A DNA stretch of 64,000 bases, taken from positions 8,494,001 to 8,558,000 of the forward strand of contig NC_134988.1 of the NCBI RefSeq assembly GCF_050947335.1, written 5' to 3'. Shown in pieces: positions 36,871 to 47,943 of the stretch (positions within the stretch are counted from its first letter, which is position 1; every line of letters starts with the position of its first letter). The stretch comes from Megachile rotundata (lineage: Eukaryota > Arthropoda > Insecta > Hymenoptera > Megachilidae). A program made the position numbers and the translations under genes. Under the pieces are notes generated by a model that was not told the DNA's origin, did not search any database, and was given only the letters and a program-made list of their open reading frames with translations.

Positions 36871-37860
36871 ATTCAGGCCTTACAAGATTTTAGGATTTTC
36901 GGGTTTTCAGATTTTTGGGTATTGGAATTTTGGGATTTTGGAATATTGGAAGTTTAGCGATGAAGGTTTGAGAATTTAGGGATTTGGGAATCTAGGTATT
37001 TTCGGATCTAGGGAATTTGGGATTTAAGAATATTGGGGTCTAGGTATTTTAGCATCTAGGTATTTTGGGATCTAGGGATTTTTGTATCTAAGGATTTCAG
37101 GATCGAGCGATTTCGAGATCTAGTGATTTTTTAGATTTATGGATTTTTGGATCTGGGGATTTTGAAATCTGGGGGTTTTAGAATCTAGGGATTTAGTGAT
37201 TTTGGGACCTAGGGATTTTGAGATCTGTGGATTTTGGGATCTGGGGATTTAGTGATTTTTGGATCTAGGGCTTTAGGAATCTAGGGATTTTGGGATTTTG
37301 GGATTTTTGTATCTAAGAATTTCAGGATCGAGCGGTTTCGAGATCTAGTGATTTTTTAGATTTATGGATTTTTGGATCTAGGGATTTTGAGATCTGGAGA
37401 TTTTAGAATCTAGGGATTTAGTGATTTTGGGACCTAGGGATTTTGAGATCTGTGGATTTTGGGATCTGGGCATTTAGTGATTTTTGGATCTAGGGCTTTA
37501 GGAATCTAGGGATTTTGGGATTTTTGTATCTAAGAATTTCAGGATCGAGCGGTTTCGAGATCTAGTGATTTTTTAGATTTATGGATTTTTGGATCTAGGG
37601 ATTTTGGGATCTGGGAATTTTGAGATCTAGAGATTTTAGAATCTAGGGATTTAGTGATTTTGGGACCTAGGGATTTTGAGATCTGTGGATTTTAGTATCT
37701 GAGGATTTAGTGATTTTTGGATCTACGCTTTAGGAATCTAGGGATTTTGGGATTTTGGGACCTTGCGATTTTGGAATGTAGTGATTTTAGCATCTAGGAA
37801 TTTTTTGATGTAGCGTATCGAGATTTAGGAAATAAAAAGTTTTGGGATTTGGAATCTTCG
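36871..37860. repeat. Minisatellite, 8/16/24-bp period with ~220-bp higher-order units
   Basis: The basic unit is GATCTAGGGATTTTGG (16 bp, two octamers); some units carry an extra octamer (GATTTAGTGATTTTGG context). A block containing GGATCGAGCGRTTTCGAGAT recurs at about 37101, 37326 and 37543, giving higher-order periods near 225 and 217 bp. It lies inside a Fur2 intron and is non-coding. Confidence 0.9.
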
Positions 37861-39188
37861 AATTCTGAAATTTTAAAAATTTCAGAATGTGGAAATAGTA
37901 TAATTTCGAAATTTGAGAATTTGGAATTTGGAAACCTCATAACTTGACAATTAATTTTGTGCAACTTTCAAAATTTTTAAACTTGTAATTTCGTAAATTT
38001 AAACATTTTTGGTTTTCAAATTTCGAAATTTTTTATGTATAACACTAAAAAAGTTTATAAACTTGTCTATACATAATATCGCACACGTCGATCAGAAGTG
38101 TCGTATTTTGGAAAGGAAATCGTTCGATTATTACAGTCAGTCAATGAATAATCGCGCATTGATATTAAATAAATCCGCGACGCGATATAACGCATATGGA
38201 TGAATCGAGTGTCATCCGTCATGCGAACAAAAAAAGAGGCGAAAAAAAAAATTCGTTTGAATTATATCGAAAAGTTCCATTAGTATTGTCAAATAAATTT
38301 ATCCGTTTGACGCGTACAGATTTATCGTTATCGGTACGTTTTCGTACACGAAAGAATCACGGGATATTTATGCCTCTGCCCATTAGTGAAGTTAATTAAT
38401 TTCTCGTATCGCAAACACGATATTTCATTTCTGACGAAAATTATTACCGAATTAGTTCCGTTCGTTTCTTTTCGAGTTTACACAGCCGAATAGTTGAATG
38501 AGGTGTACCGTACGACGAAAACGTAACATTTCGAAATTGCCAACCGTGAATTTCACCGTTTTCTACGAAAGAAAACGCGATGAAAACGTTTCTCGCTTGG
38601 ATTTACACTTTCACGCAACACTGGCTCACGTTTTAACGATGTTGAGGTTTTTCTACGTCAATTTTTAATTACCCACAATTCTACGAACAAAAGCTGCCAC
38701 TTTTTTGTTGGTTAATCACATGATCTGATAAGACACTGCGTCCGTATATTTAACGCGTTAGAAGTAAATTGGACGAAAATGTTTTTACTGATACTTCAGG
38801 TTTATCTTGGCGGATTTTACGCTTTGGTTATTTCAAATTTTTTGAATAAAACTTCAGATTATCTTGTTTCATCGTGCGACTTTTCAGAAAACTGCAGTTA
38901 TTTAATACGTGGGAGAAGAAAATAAAGTGGATGAAAGCTGCTTTGGAGGGATTTGTTTTTACTGAGATTATGTGGGCTTTGTTAGTTTATCTTCAATTCT
39001 GTGGTTATGGATATTATCGATCTCGCAATATCGGTTAAATGCCTTGGGACACGTTACGTGAACAGAAATTGTGAAATCAAATTTTGACAAAATAAAACAT
39101 TTGACTATGTAAAAAATACTGTAACATGCACTTATGAAAACTTCTATAATTCCTCTTCGTAACTTTTCCATAAATAAATCGCAGTTTT
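37861..39188. other. Intron sequence, no feature recognised
   Basis: AT-rich at first, with decayed AAATTTCGAAATTT words continuing from the array, then mixed composition. A short frame of 67 codons near 38196 has no recognisable motif. No repeat boundary or RNA gene is seen. Confidence 0.4.
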
Positions 39189-40278
39189 TAAAGTACTATT
39201 AAAACGTTCGATCCTAAGATTACATCAGTTCGAACGCGATAAAACGAGGGTAGAAAACATCTCCAACTTCACGAAATACATCTTCAAACGGTCGCAGCGT
39301 CCGCCATATTTAGCGCCGATTAGACACCGTTCATGTCGCTTGAAGTCCTAATGTTTCTAAGCGGACTGTAAGTGGAATAATTGTATAACACCCATATGTG
39401 CTTTCTACTTATTTTCAACGATGTTCCAAACTGAACGACCGCATGTCTATATGTGTCCGATGTTGTTCCGAAGTAAACAACCTCGTGTCTATGCATCCGA
39501 TGCTGTTCCGAAGTGAACAACCCGTCCATTTCGTGTCCATCTGTTCGATTGCTTATTTCGTAAGACGAAGGCTCGGTGTGGACGTACAATTTTTACGAGC
39601 AAGGCTGAGGGAAACAGTTCCTAATTTCTATTGGATATGCAAATTCGGCTGGAAATGGAAATCCGAGTGACTGCGGAGGATCGGTTCTCCAAAAAGTGAC
39701 CGCAGCAAGTAATAAAAGCGGGCGATACCTCGACACGAATAGGAAACTGCAAATAAAGGACTCTACTACTAGATTAAGGGTTCTGGCAAGCTGATGCGAA
39801 TAATAAACTATACTCGATGGACTCATTGCTGCGGGTAAAGAACTTATTGATTGAACCTATAGAATGTGACGGAGAAACTTGACGATTATTGTATAGATAG
39901 GAACGTGGATCTCTCCAGGTTAATAATGGTCTTGATTCTGAGTCCTTATAACCCCCTGTATTTTCAAATTTCAAATGCATTTATGTTCGAATGATTTTAC
40001 AAACTATTAAAGATTGATATCTGTGTGGAATGTGTTTTAAAACACAGTTGTCACCAAAGATGTAAATTGACCATTATAGACCCACCCTGTAATTTATGAT
40101 GAAATGTATACAGCATAAATGTGATAAATAGAAGTGGAAACCACAGGAAATATCAAAGTTGATATCTGTAATTCCAGATGACTTAAATTTAAAAATTAGC
40201 TTTCTATTTCTAATGAAGCTACTTATACAAGAGTCCTCTTTATCGGTCTTCTGGCAAAATAGGCAGAGATAGCTAACG
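39189..40278 (-). repeat. Dispersed repeat A, copy 2 (inverted relative to copy 1)
   Basis: This is the reverse complement of 5627-6702 along its full length, with scattered substitutions and small indels, and with the same internal ~43-bp GTTCACTTCGGAACA tandem. It sits inside the Fur2 intron between 35430 and 40455, ending 176 bp before the next exon. It contains no recognisable protein. Confidence 0.85.
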
Positions 40279-40300
40279 TTCTACGCTTACGAATAAAAAA

Positions 40301-40452
40301 CCTATTAATTTGAACCTATACAATGTGTCCCGAGTAACTATGTATTATTATATTCATTTGTAGGTATATTATTGTATAGATGAAAATTATTATTAAATAA
40401 ATTTGCATCTCTCTATGATTATCTATTCTAAGACTCCTTAATGTTTTCTTCC
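40301..40452 (-). repeat. Diverged second unit of repeat A next to a splice acceptor
   Basis: CCTATTAATTTGAACCTAT near 40301 echoes CTTATTGATTGAACCTAT near 39843. ATTGTATAGAT, CATCTCTC, and ATTCTAAGACTCCTTA echo ATTGTATAGAT, GATCTCTC and GATTCTGAGTCCTTA in the same order and spacing range. It runs up to the acceptor of the exon at 40455. Confidence 0.6.
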
Positions 40453-40454
40453 AG

Positions 40455-40749
40455 AACGGCGGCGCTAAAGATGGCTACGATATGAATCTTGGACCCGCTT
40501 GGCAAAAGGGTTACACAGGCAAGGGTGTAGTTGTGTCGATCCTCGACGACGGCATACAAACGAATCATCCGGACTTGGCGTTAAATTACGATCACCAGGC
40601 CAGCACGGACATCAACGACAACGACAACGATCCGATGCCAAGGGACAACGGTGACAACAAGCATGGAACACGATGCGCTGGCGAGGTCGCCGCAGTTGCT
40701 TTCAACCAATATTGTGGTGTTGGCGTCGCGTATAATGCCAGCATTGGAG
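40455..40749 (+). CDS. Fur2: Fur2 catalytic-domain exon with Asp and His of the triad
   Basis: This encodes partial-protein residues 69-166 plus one base. It begins NGGAKDGYDMNLGPAW directly after QWYL, as expected for convertases. SILDDGIQTNHPDL supplies the catalytic Asp (D99), equivalent to furin D153. KHGTRCAGE supplies the catalytic His (H137), equivalent to H194. The exon ends in NASIG, where NAS is an N-glycosylation sequon. Acidic DINDNDNDP is of the sort that helps bind calcium in this family. The acceptor TTTTCTTCCAG and the donor GAG before GTAACA define the exon; GTAACA is a weaker donor but the reading frame joins exactly to the next exon. Translation would otherwise run into the intron and stop at 40805. 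Confidence 0.95.
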
Positions 40750-41373
40750 GTAACACGAATTTCATTCGTTTTTCTTTTTCTTCCACTGTGTTAACACGAA
40801 TTTGAAATTACCAAGAGGGAATATTTTGTTTCTTTACTTTGCAACATTTGTTAGGGCTTTTGTCGAAATCCGCGTTGATTTCTTCATTATTTAAAAATGA
40901 ATGAAACTGGGTATTACAGGAATTAAATAAACCCCTAAGAAAGAGAACAAATTTAATTACATTCAGATAAAGAATTATTCTTCCCCGAGATTTTTCTCTC
41001 CCCGATGAATTATGATCTTTTTCGACGAGGTGTTTGCGTGAAGTTGGTCAGGGCAGAGTTCTGAAGATTGTCGTATTCGCAAAGTTTTCTTTCTTTTGTC
41101 GAAGGGAAAAAGCGATCGAGTTACTTCAGATTTTTATTTATGTCACTTGGAAGCAGAGTAAGCATCTTTGAAACACAGAGAATAGTAGAATTGTTTTGAA
41201 ACTTTTAATTCTTTTGCGGTGGTGTTATAACATCAAAATATTGACCGTATTCTTCTATTGTACCTCCTGTTGTTTTCATTCAATCAACTAAAGTAATAAC
41301 ATAGAAAAAAATCTGTGTTCCTCTGTTATTTTTAAACTTTCAAAACATCTGTTAGTAAAAGTAACAATTTGTT
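40750..41373. other. Intron sequence, nothing recognised
   Basis: AT-rich intron directly after the exon ending at 40749. No coding frame, array or terminal repeat is seen. Confidence 0.5.
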
Positions 41374-41930
41374 AAAACGAGTATCTTGTTGAATTGAATT
41401 GGTACACAAAAATGTTTCATTATAAGGAACGTAACCTAACCTATAATTCGTTATAATTTTCTTAATATGTCAAAGGTTATAATTCTCTTAATATGTTCAA
41501 CGTTTAATTTTTTTAACATGTTAAAGTTTGTCATAATCATATTTAATCATATTTATAAAAACAAGTATCTTGAATTCGTATAACAAAAATGTTTCGTTAT
41601 AAGAAACGTAACATAACCTGTCATTCGTTATAATTTTCTTAATATGTCAAGGGTTATAATTTTCTTACTATGTCGAAGGTTTAAATTATTTTAATATGTT
41701 AAGATTTGTTATAAGCATATTTATAAAAACAAGTATCTTATTGAATTGAATTGGTACACAAAAAAGTTTCGTTACAAGAAATGTAACTTAACCTATAATT
41801 CGTTCTAATTTTCTAAATATGACAAATGTCATAATTTTCTTAATATTCTAGAGGTTTTAATTTTGTTAACATGCTAAAGTTTGTCATACTCATAGTTAAA
41901 AATATTTAAAAATAGAAATAGCAAGTTATA
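41374..41930. repeat. Intronic tandem repeat, ~175-bp unit x ~3
   Basis: AAAACAAGTATCTT-type anchors begin at 41374, 41558 and 41726 (periods 184 and 168). Each is followed by AAAAATGTTTCGTTATAAG, GTAACMTAACCTATAATTCG and AATTTTCTTAATATGTC. The copies are diverged with small deletions. No coding role is seen. Confidence 0.8.
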
Positions 41931-43925
41931 AATCGAATTTTAATTAAAAACAGGAATAGTTTGAAAAGTTCGAGTTTTATAAACGTGTAGAACGATTTCG
42001 AAACGTGATTGCAGTGCATTAAATTAATTTCACTTTAATTATAACAGAGTGGTGCACATATTGATTTATTGTTCTAACAAACATTATAATTATACGTCGA
42101 TTTAGTCGTCATATTTGATTTTCAATCACTCGTATATATCGTCTAATGACGTTATAGTTCCCAGCGGTTAATACTCGAATAAACGATGGAAACTATGTAT
42201 TCAAAGAAGGATCGTAATATTTTTCAATTTACCAGAATCGATTTTTTAATTATAACTTTCTGTTCTGCTGAGGAATACGTAATAACGAGTAAATCCCGGG
42301 ACCGCAGAGATTAATAGTGTTCATTATTCAACGCTACGGATTGAATTAACCAGTCATTCTTTCATACTCTGTTATAGTTAGACTTAATATCGTTTTAACC
42401 TCGGTTCGTTATTCCTTTATAATTTATTCTGCATTCGAATCAATAATGCAATAAACTTAATTTTTCGTTTATTTTATTTCCGAGAATTGCTGTTTTATAA
42501 TTATCGTGCCTTGATGAGGGAATAAAATACACAATTATGAAAAATAATTATGTTTATTCTCTTTTTATGGTTAATGCAAGCCAGAGGTTGGTATTTATTT
42601 TTATTTAAAATGAAGATAATATTGACATAGCAGAAAGGTATCAGAAAATAAAAAAGTTTAGACGTGCATAAAAAATATAAAAATTGATCAGAAGTATAGA
42701 AGTTAAGCAGGAAATAAAAAGTTCATCAAAAAATAAAAATTCGTCAGAAAATAAAGTTCATCAAAAATATAAAAATTCATCAGGAAATAAAAAAGTTCAT
42801 CAAAAATGTTACAAAGAGCCAGTCACCAATATACCTTCTTCCCAATTTCCCTCAATTTTTTAATTAATTTATAAATCCTCTACAACCTCAACACACTTCA
42901 TTAACATCATATTACCTCTCCTATAAAATCCACCCCAAATTCAAAGTAAACGAAGTCCCATGCGCGCATAATGCTCCATATTTTTAAAAAATGTTTTTCC
43001 ACGTTGATTGTCGCGAAGGCAATGAATTTCATCGCGCCACTTCGATGCCACACAGGTACGGCGCTATTCCGAACACGTTAAATCGAACAGGGATTGTTGT
43101 CATGCATTTTAATGGAAACCAGCCGACAATATTATCGGAACTCGATATTCCCACGACGTAAAGAGACTTGTAATCGGAAGGGGGCGGTAGGGGGTGGGTG
43201 AGGGAGAACGATGCATGAAACGAGTGACACCTCGGTAATTGTTATGGGGTAAAAAGGAAAAGGTACGCCGTGCTTCGGGCATGAACATCGACGCCCGACG
43301 GAATTGTTCAGATGTAATTAAACAAAGTAAATGAAATCGGGCCGAGAATGGAATTTATTGAAGTTAATGGAAGTGTTAATGGATCTGCTACGAATTCTCG
43401 CGCGATTTAGCTGCCTACTTGAATCTACATTATTCCTTTTGCTAAAATGTTGCATGGATACGTGTTTTATTCGTTTTAATGAAATTTCAGCTGCAGTTTT
43501 AGGGAAATTATTGGACTGAACAAGTGAAAAGCATTATGCACTTGTACAGTTATAACGTTTAAGGGATTTCAGTATGTAGTAGCAAACTTTATATGTTACA
43601 TAATTTTAAGATATAAAATGAAAAACATTTGAAACACAATGAAAAACAGTATCATTAATTTTTATTTTTTTGTGTGAAAAAGAATATATTTTAGATTATA
43701 AGTAATAATATTTTCGTTGTAGTACATCAGGTAGATTGTGCTTTTATGCTGATGTGAGATATGAGACATAAACGACCTTCATCACAAAGATCATCAATGT
43801 TGCATTTAAAAATTTAATTAATAGCCAAGAAGTTACAGAAAAAGTGACAATTCTATGCAGAATAATTACAATAATTATATACTGCAACAGTTGAATCTAT
43901 AAAGATAAATGCTTATAACCTTAGC
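41931..43925. other. Intron sequence with a small AAGTTCATCAAAAAATA array
   Basis: About 42630-42815 carries a short degenerate array of AAGTTCATCAAAAATATAAA-like words. Around 43130-43300 the sequence is GC-richer (GGGGGCGGTAGGGGGTGGG). The rest is AT-rich and a 62-codon frame at 43331 has no recognisable feature. Confidence 0.45.
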
Positions 43926-44270
43926 AAACAGATATTGAAATTTCCAAAAGCATGGAGTGTGAAGCCACTGATTTTCTATGAAAGAATTATTCTTTCTAAA
44001 AACCATTTACATGGGCTTGTAGGTCTAAAGAAGCACTACAACATTTGTTTCAAATATTCTTTAATATCTTTCACTGTTAACAATTTATACCCCTAACAAA
44101 CAGATATTAAAATTTCTAAATGTATGGGGCGTGAAGCCACTGATTTTCTATGAAAGAATTATTTTTTCCAAAAACTATTTACATGGATTTGTAAGTCTAA
44201 AGATGCACTACAAAATTTATTTCAAACCTTTTTTAATATCTCTCACTGTTAACAATTTATAACCAGTTTC
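43926..44270. repeat. Intronic tandem duplication, 172-bp unit x2
   Basis: AAACAGATATTRAAATTTC begins at 43926 and 44098. Both copies carry GTGAAGCCACTGATTTTC, TATGAAAGAATTATT and CTTTAATATCT-like words, ending in CACTGTTAACAATTTATA. Divergence is modest. Confidence 0.85.
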
Positions 44271-44367
44271 ATAGACAGCTCGTAAGGGTTGTTTTCTCTG
44301 AAAGTAAAAAGTGTTCAGGAATGAAATATGGTTATATTTTTAGACAGAGCAATGGTTCAAAATCAAA

Positions 44368-44490
44368 TCATATGTCAAGTTATCAAACCATACATCAAAT
44401 ATCAAAGCATACATCAAATGTCAACAAAGCATACATCAAATGACAACAAAGCATACATCAAATGTCAACAAAGCATTTATCAAGCGTCCT
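44368..44490. repeat. 22-bp minisatellite (ACATCAAATGTCAACAAAGC)
   Basis: About five consecutive units of ACATCAAATGTCAACAAAGC plus AT occur, the outer ones diverged. The + strand stays open through it as a Tyr-Ile-Lys-Cys-Gln-rich frame, which is an artefact of the array. Confidence 0.85.
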
Positions 44491-44722
44491 CAAAGCATCA
44501 TCCGGGTACCTTCGTTAATCATCCACCAAACCAGTTTCAAATTTATCGAAAGCTGCTTCTAATAATACAGCATAATTACGGAATTAGGTAATAAAGATTA
44601 AGAGGATTTGAGGGTCCAGATATTAGCTAGATTCGCGGTGGTTTCCGAGGGAAATCTTGCGGTTCCCACGAGGGGTAACGAGAAGGAAAGCTATCTGACA
44701 CACATACCATCCGTGTTCTCAG

Positions 44723-44895
44723 GCGTGCGAATGCTCGATGGCCCGGTAAACGATGCTGTCGAAGCCAGAGCACTCGGATTGAATCCTGATCACATCGATA
44801 TATACAGTGCATCATGGGGGCCCGAGGATGACGGAAAAACTGTCGACGGCCCTGGCCCTCTTGCCAGAAGGGCGTTTATTTATGGAGTAACCAGC
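44723..44895 (+). CDS. Fur2: Fur2 catalytic-domain exon (SASWGPEDDG block)
   Basis: This completes codon 167 and encodes residues 168-224. GVRMLDGPVNDAVEARALGL is followed by NPDHIDIYSASWGPEDDGKTVDGPG, among the most conserved blocks of furin-family catalytic domains; this region lines the basic-residue-binding subsites and calcium sites in known structures. It ends in FIYGVTS. The acceptor GTGTTCTCAG and the donor AGC before GTAAGT are strong. Phase matches on both sides. Sequence upstream of 44723 in the same frame is intron. Confidence 0.95.
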
Positions 44896-45991
44896 GTAAG
44901 TATCCGCAGTTTCCTTATTTTCATGGTTTTAAAGTGGCACGTTTGGACTGTGAGGTCAAAGTACTTTGCTTTCTACACATTTCTACAAAGCACGTTGGTA
45001 GAAACTAGAGTTGGGTTAAATATTACTGTGGTGTTTAAAATTGCACTTTTAAAATATTGTGAACACATTGATTTTTTATTATTTTTGCTGATAAATAGTT
45101 GTGGGTGAAATTTTGTTACGTTTTGTTATGCTTTAAAGAATTTTTGAAGGATCTCTTGAGGGTGCAGAAAATATTTGTTCATATTATTTAAACAGTTAAA
45201 CATATGATTAGAAATGCTTATATTTAATAATTTTAATAGATAGATATTAATTATATATTACATTGAAGATTAAATGTAATACAGATATATTATTTAGTAT
45301 AACATAATAATTGAATATTTAAATTGTACATAATGTAGCATAGCGTAGTCATTATACAATAAATAATTTTAATGGATACATACAATAGGTTTTGGTAAAC
45401 AAAAATATTTATAAACTTGAAAATAAATATTCATATAAGTATACTGATTTATCTACTTATTAACGGGATTTAAATTCTTTAAAGAGTACAAATTAAAAAC
45501 AGAAACGAGAACAGGTTTCGCAAGATAAAACGTGCGTGCACATATGTGTGTGTATGGTATTTGCAGTGATACGTGCATGAGTGATACTAGTAGAATATTA
45601 AAATTTATTTCAGTGCCTGGAGCTTGAGACAGCATGTCGCACGTGCAACTAATTTATCTGTATTATAATTTATGCCACAGTGAGATACATTCTTTCACGT
45701 GTTCCAATTATAGCAAATCTATGTCTGAAAGCAGTTATCAAAATGAATGAGCCTGAAGGCAGAATATCATGTTCTCTGACTGCTTTATTAAAGTCGGAAC
45801 GCATTCTATCGCCATTCGATTGTGAATGCACGCATCTACAATTAATAGCTGCATGGAAATAGATAAACTAGTCTCAGGTGGCACGTCATCTCGCGAATTG
45901 ATTTATTGAAATTATTATGTGTCCCGTCGTGATGTGACATTCATTTGAGAAGATGTAAAGTAATTAAGGAAAACAGGAAAATTGATAGCGT
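44896..45991. other. Intron sequence, nothing recognised
   Basis: AT-rich intron with a short CACATATGTGTGTGTATGG stretch near 45540. No coding frame or clear array is seen. Confidence 0.45.
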
Positions 45992-46790
45992 GTCTCTTGA
46001 ATTAATTTACATAATGTTAGCTGTCGACTCATTTGATGGATTCATAATTAATTGAAGTATCAAGTATGCTGGTTTAAAGTGATATATCATGTCTCATACT
46101 AATTTATTTGAGTCACCGTTGATATTGATATGATATGCATTTATCAATATTATGATTTAAATATCAAAGCTAGTAGGTTTGTTAACTCAAGGCATAGCAT
46201 TGTAAACTAATTTGAGTTACTTAATATATAATTTGAATCATTTGCAGAAGTTCATGTTTGTGATCAATAGAACGTTTGCTAGTACCTTAAAGTGGCATGT
46301 CACGTCTTAAACTGGTAGATTTCGGTTACAATGTAACTTATAACGACGAAACGTTCGGTGCTGAATGTTCTGATGCTCTATTAACAGCAACGTCAAAATC
46401 AGCCATTTTGATGATGGTTTAATATAGCATGTCACCTCTCGAATTAATTTACATAATGTGAGCTGTCGATTCATTTGAGATGTGAACTCATAATTAATAG
46501 AAATATCAAGATTGTATATGGTTTATGTTTAAAGTGACATATCATGTCTCATACTAATTTGAGTTACATCATAATTTGAATCATTTGCAGAAGTTCATGT
46601 TTATGATCAATAGAACGTTTGCTAGTAGCTTAAAGTGGCATGTCACGTCTTAAACTGCTAGATTTCGGTTACAATGTAACTTATAACGATGAAACGTTCG
46701 TTACTGAATGTTCTGGTGCATTATTAATAGCAACATCAAAATCAGCCATTTTGATGATGGTTTAATATAGCATGTCACTTGTTAAACTTC
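45992..46790. repeat. Intronic tandem duplication, ~345-445-bp unit x2
   Basis: CTCTYGAATTAATTTACATAATG starts near 45995 and 46437. ATTTGAATCATTTGCAGAAG lies at 46231 and 46573, followed in both by AATAGAACGTTTGCTAGTA, GGCATGTCACGTCTTAAACT and TCAGCCATTTTGATGATGG. The first copy is longer by about 100 bp. It is non-coding. Confidence 0.85.
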
Positions 46791-47277
46791 ATTGGAGTTA
46801 TGACACGTTTTTTCGTTATAGAACTATCATTACAGCACATCATTATGTGTTATAATTTATAGTTAATAATAGTTTTTATAGTTAACAAAAATCAAGTCAT
46901 ATACATCAGGTACATTGTAAAATATAGTTCTTCATGAAATAGCATGTCAAAGATCGTTATTTACCCGACGTATCCCATCACGACGGAACATTCATCTCGA
47001 AATGTACGAGTCAATAGTAGTCCGTTACGTAACATCTGCAGTTATTTCCTAATGTCCATCGCTTTCCTCGAAAGTATCAGTGACGGTCACCCGAAAGCAC
47101 CCTTTCGCAAAGTAAATATCATCTGTAACGCGTTACACCGTCGCAGGCTTCCATTACCATCCTCCTTGATCAGCCACCTAAACATGTCCCGAAAATTGCA
47201 GTCCAAACATCGCCAAGTGTCCCAAGAGCACTTTAACGAGGGCCACTTCAAAGCTCTAACGATTTCCAAATGAACAG
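46791..47277. other. Intron sequence ahead of exon 47278
   Basis: Positions 46944-47277 are GC-richer and stay open in one + frame that ends just at the exon acceptor. The frame differs from that of Fur2 and has no recognisable domain, so it is treated as intron. Confidence 0.4.
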
Positions 47278-47943
47278 GGTCGCAAAGGCAAAGGCTCGAT
47301 CTTCGTGTGGGCATCGGGCAACGGTGGTCGGCACACGGACTCCTGCAACTGCGACGGCTATACAAACAGTATTTTCACCTTGTCCATATCGAGCGCAACC
47401 CAGGGCGGTTACAAGCCCTGGTACCTCGAGGAATGCAGCTCCACGTTGGCGTCCACATACTCGTCGGGCACGCCGGGCAACGACAAGAGCGTCGCCACGG
47501 TGGACATGGACGCGAAACTGCGACCGGACCACATCTGCACGGTCGAGCACACCGGAACTTCCGCCTCGGCGCCCCTGGCTGCGGGCATAGCCGCCCTGGC
47601 GCTCGAGGCGAACCCCAGTCTCACGTGGAGGGATATGCAGTACCTGGTGGTCCTCACCTCCAGGTCCGGCCCTCTCGAGAAGGAACCCGGCTGGATATTG
47701 AATGGCGTCAAGAGAAAGGTCTCCCACAAATTCGGTTATGGCCTCATGGACGCCGGGGCTATGGTCAGCCTCGCCGAGCAATGGACCAACGTGCCGCCTC
47801 AACATATCTGCAAGTCCGATGAGATCAACGAGGAGAGACGTATCGACCCGACCTACGGTTACACGTTAAGCGTCTCCATGGACGTTACCGGCTGCGCTGG
47901 ATCCTTGAACGAGGTTCGATTCCTCGAGCACGTGCAGTGTAAG
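47278..47943 (+). CDS. Fur2: Fur2 catalytic-domain exon with oxyanion Asn and Ser, and start of P domain
   Basis: This encodes residues 225-446 (222 codons). GSIFVWASGNGG carries the oxyanion-hole Asn (N239, equivalent to furin N295). SCNCDGYTNSIFTLSI follows. HTGTSASAPLAAG carries the nucleophilic Ser (S319, equivalent to S368). LTWRDMQYLVV and KVSHKFGYGLMDAGAMV close the catalytic domain, and the P domain begins near EQWTNVPPQHIC. All catalytic residues are intact, so the enzyme should be active. The exon is strikingly GC-rich compared with the introns on both sides; as a result long shadow frames appear on the other frames and strand. The acceptor AATGAACAG lacks a strong pyrimidine tract. 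The donor AAG before GTAAGAG is good. Confidence 0.96.

Noticed and set aside
47248..47805. 185-codon minus-strand frame over the catalytic exon
   Set aside because: Shadow of a GC-rich coding exon whose + strand product is unmistakable.
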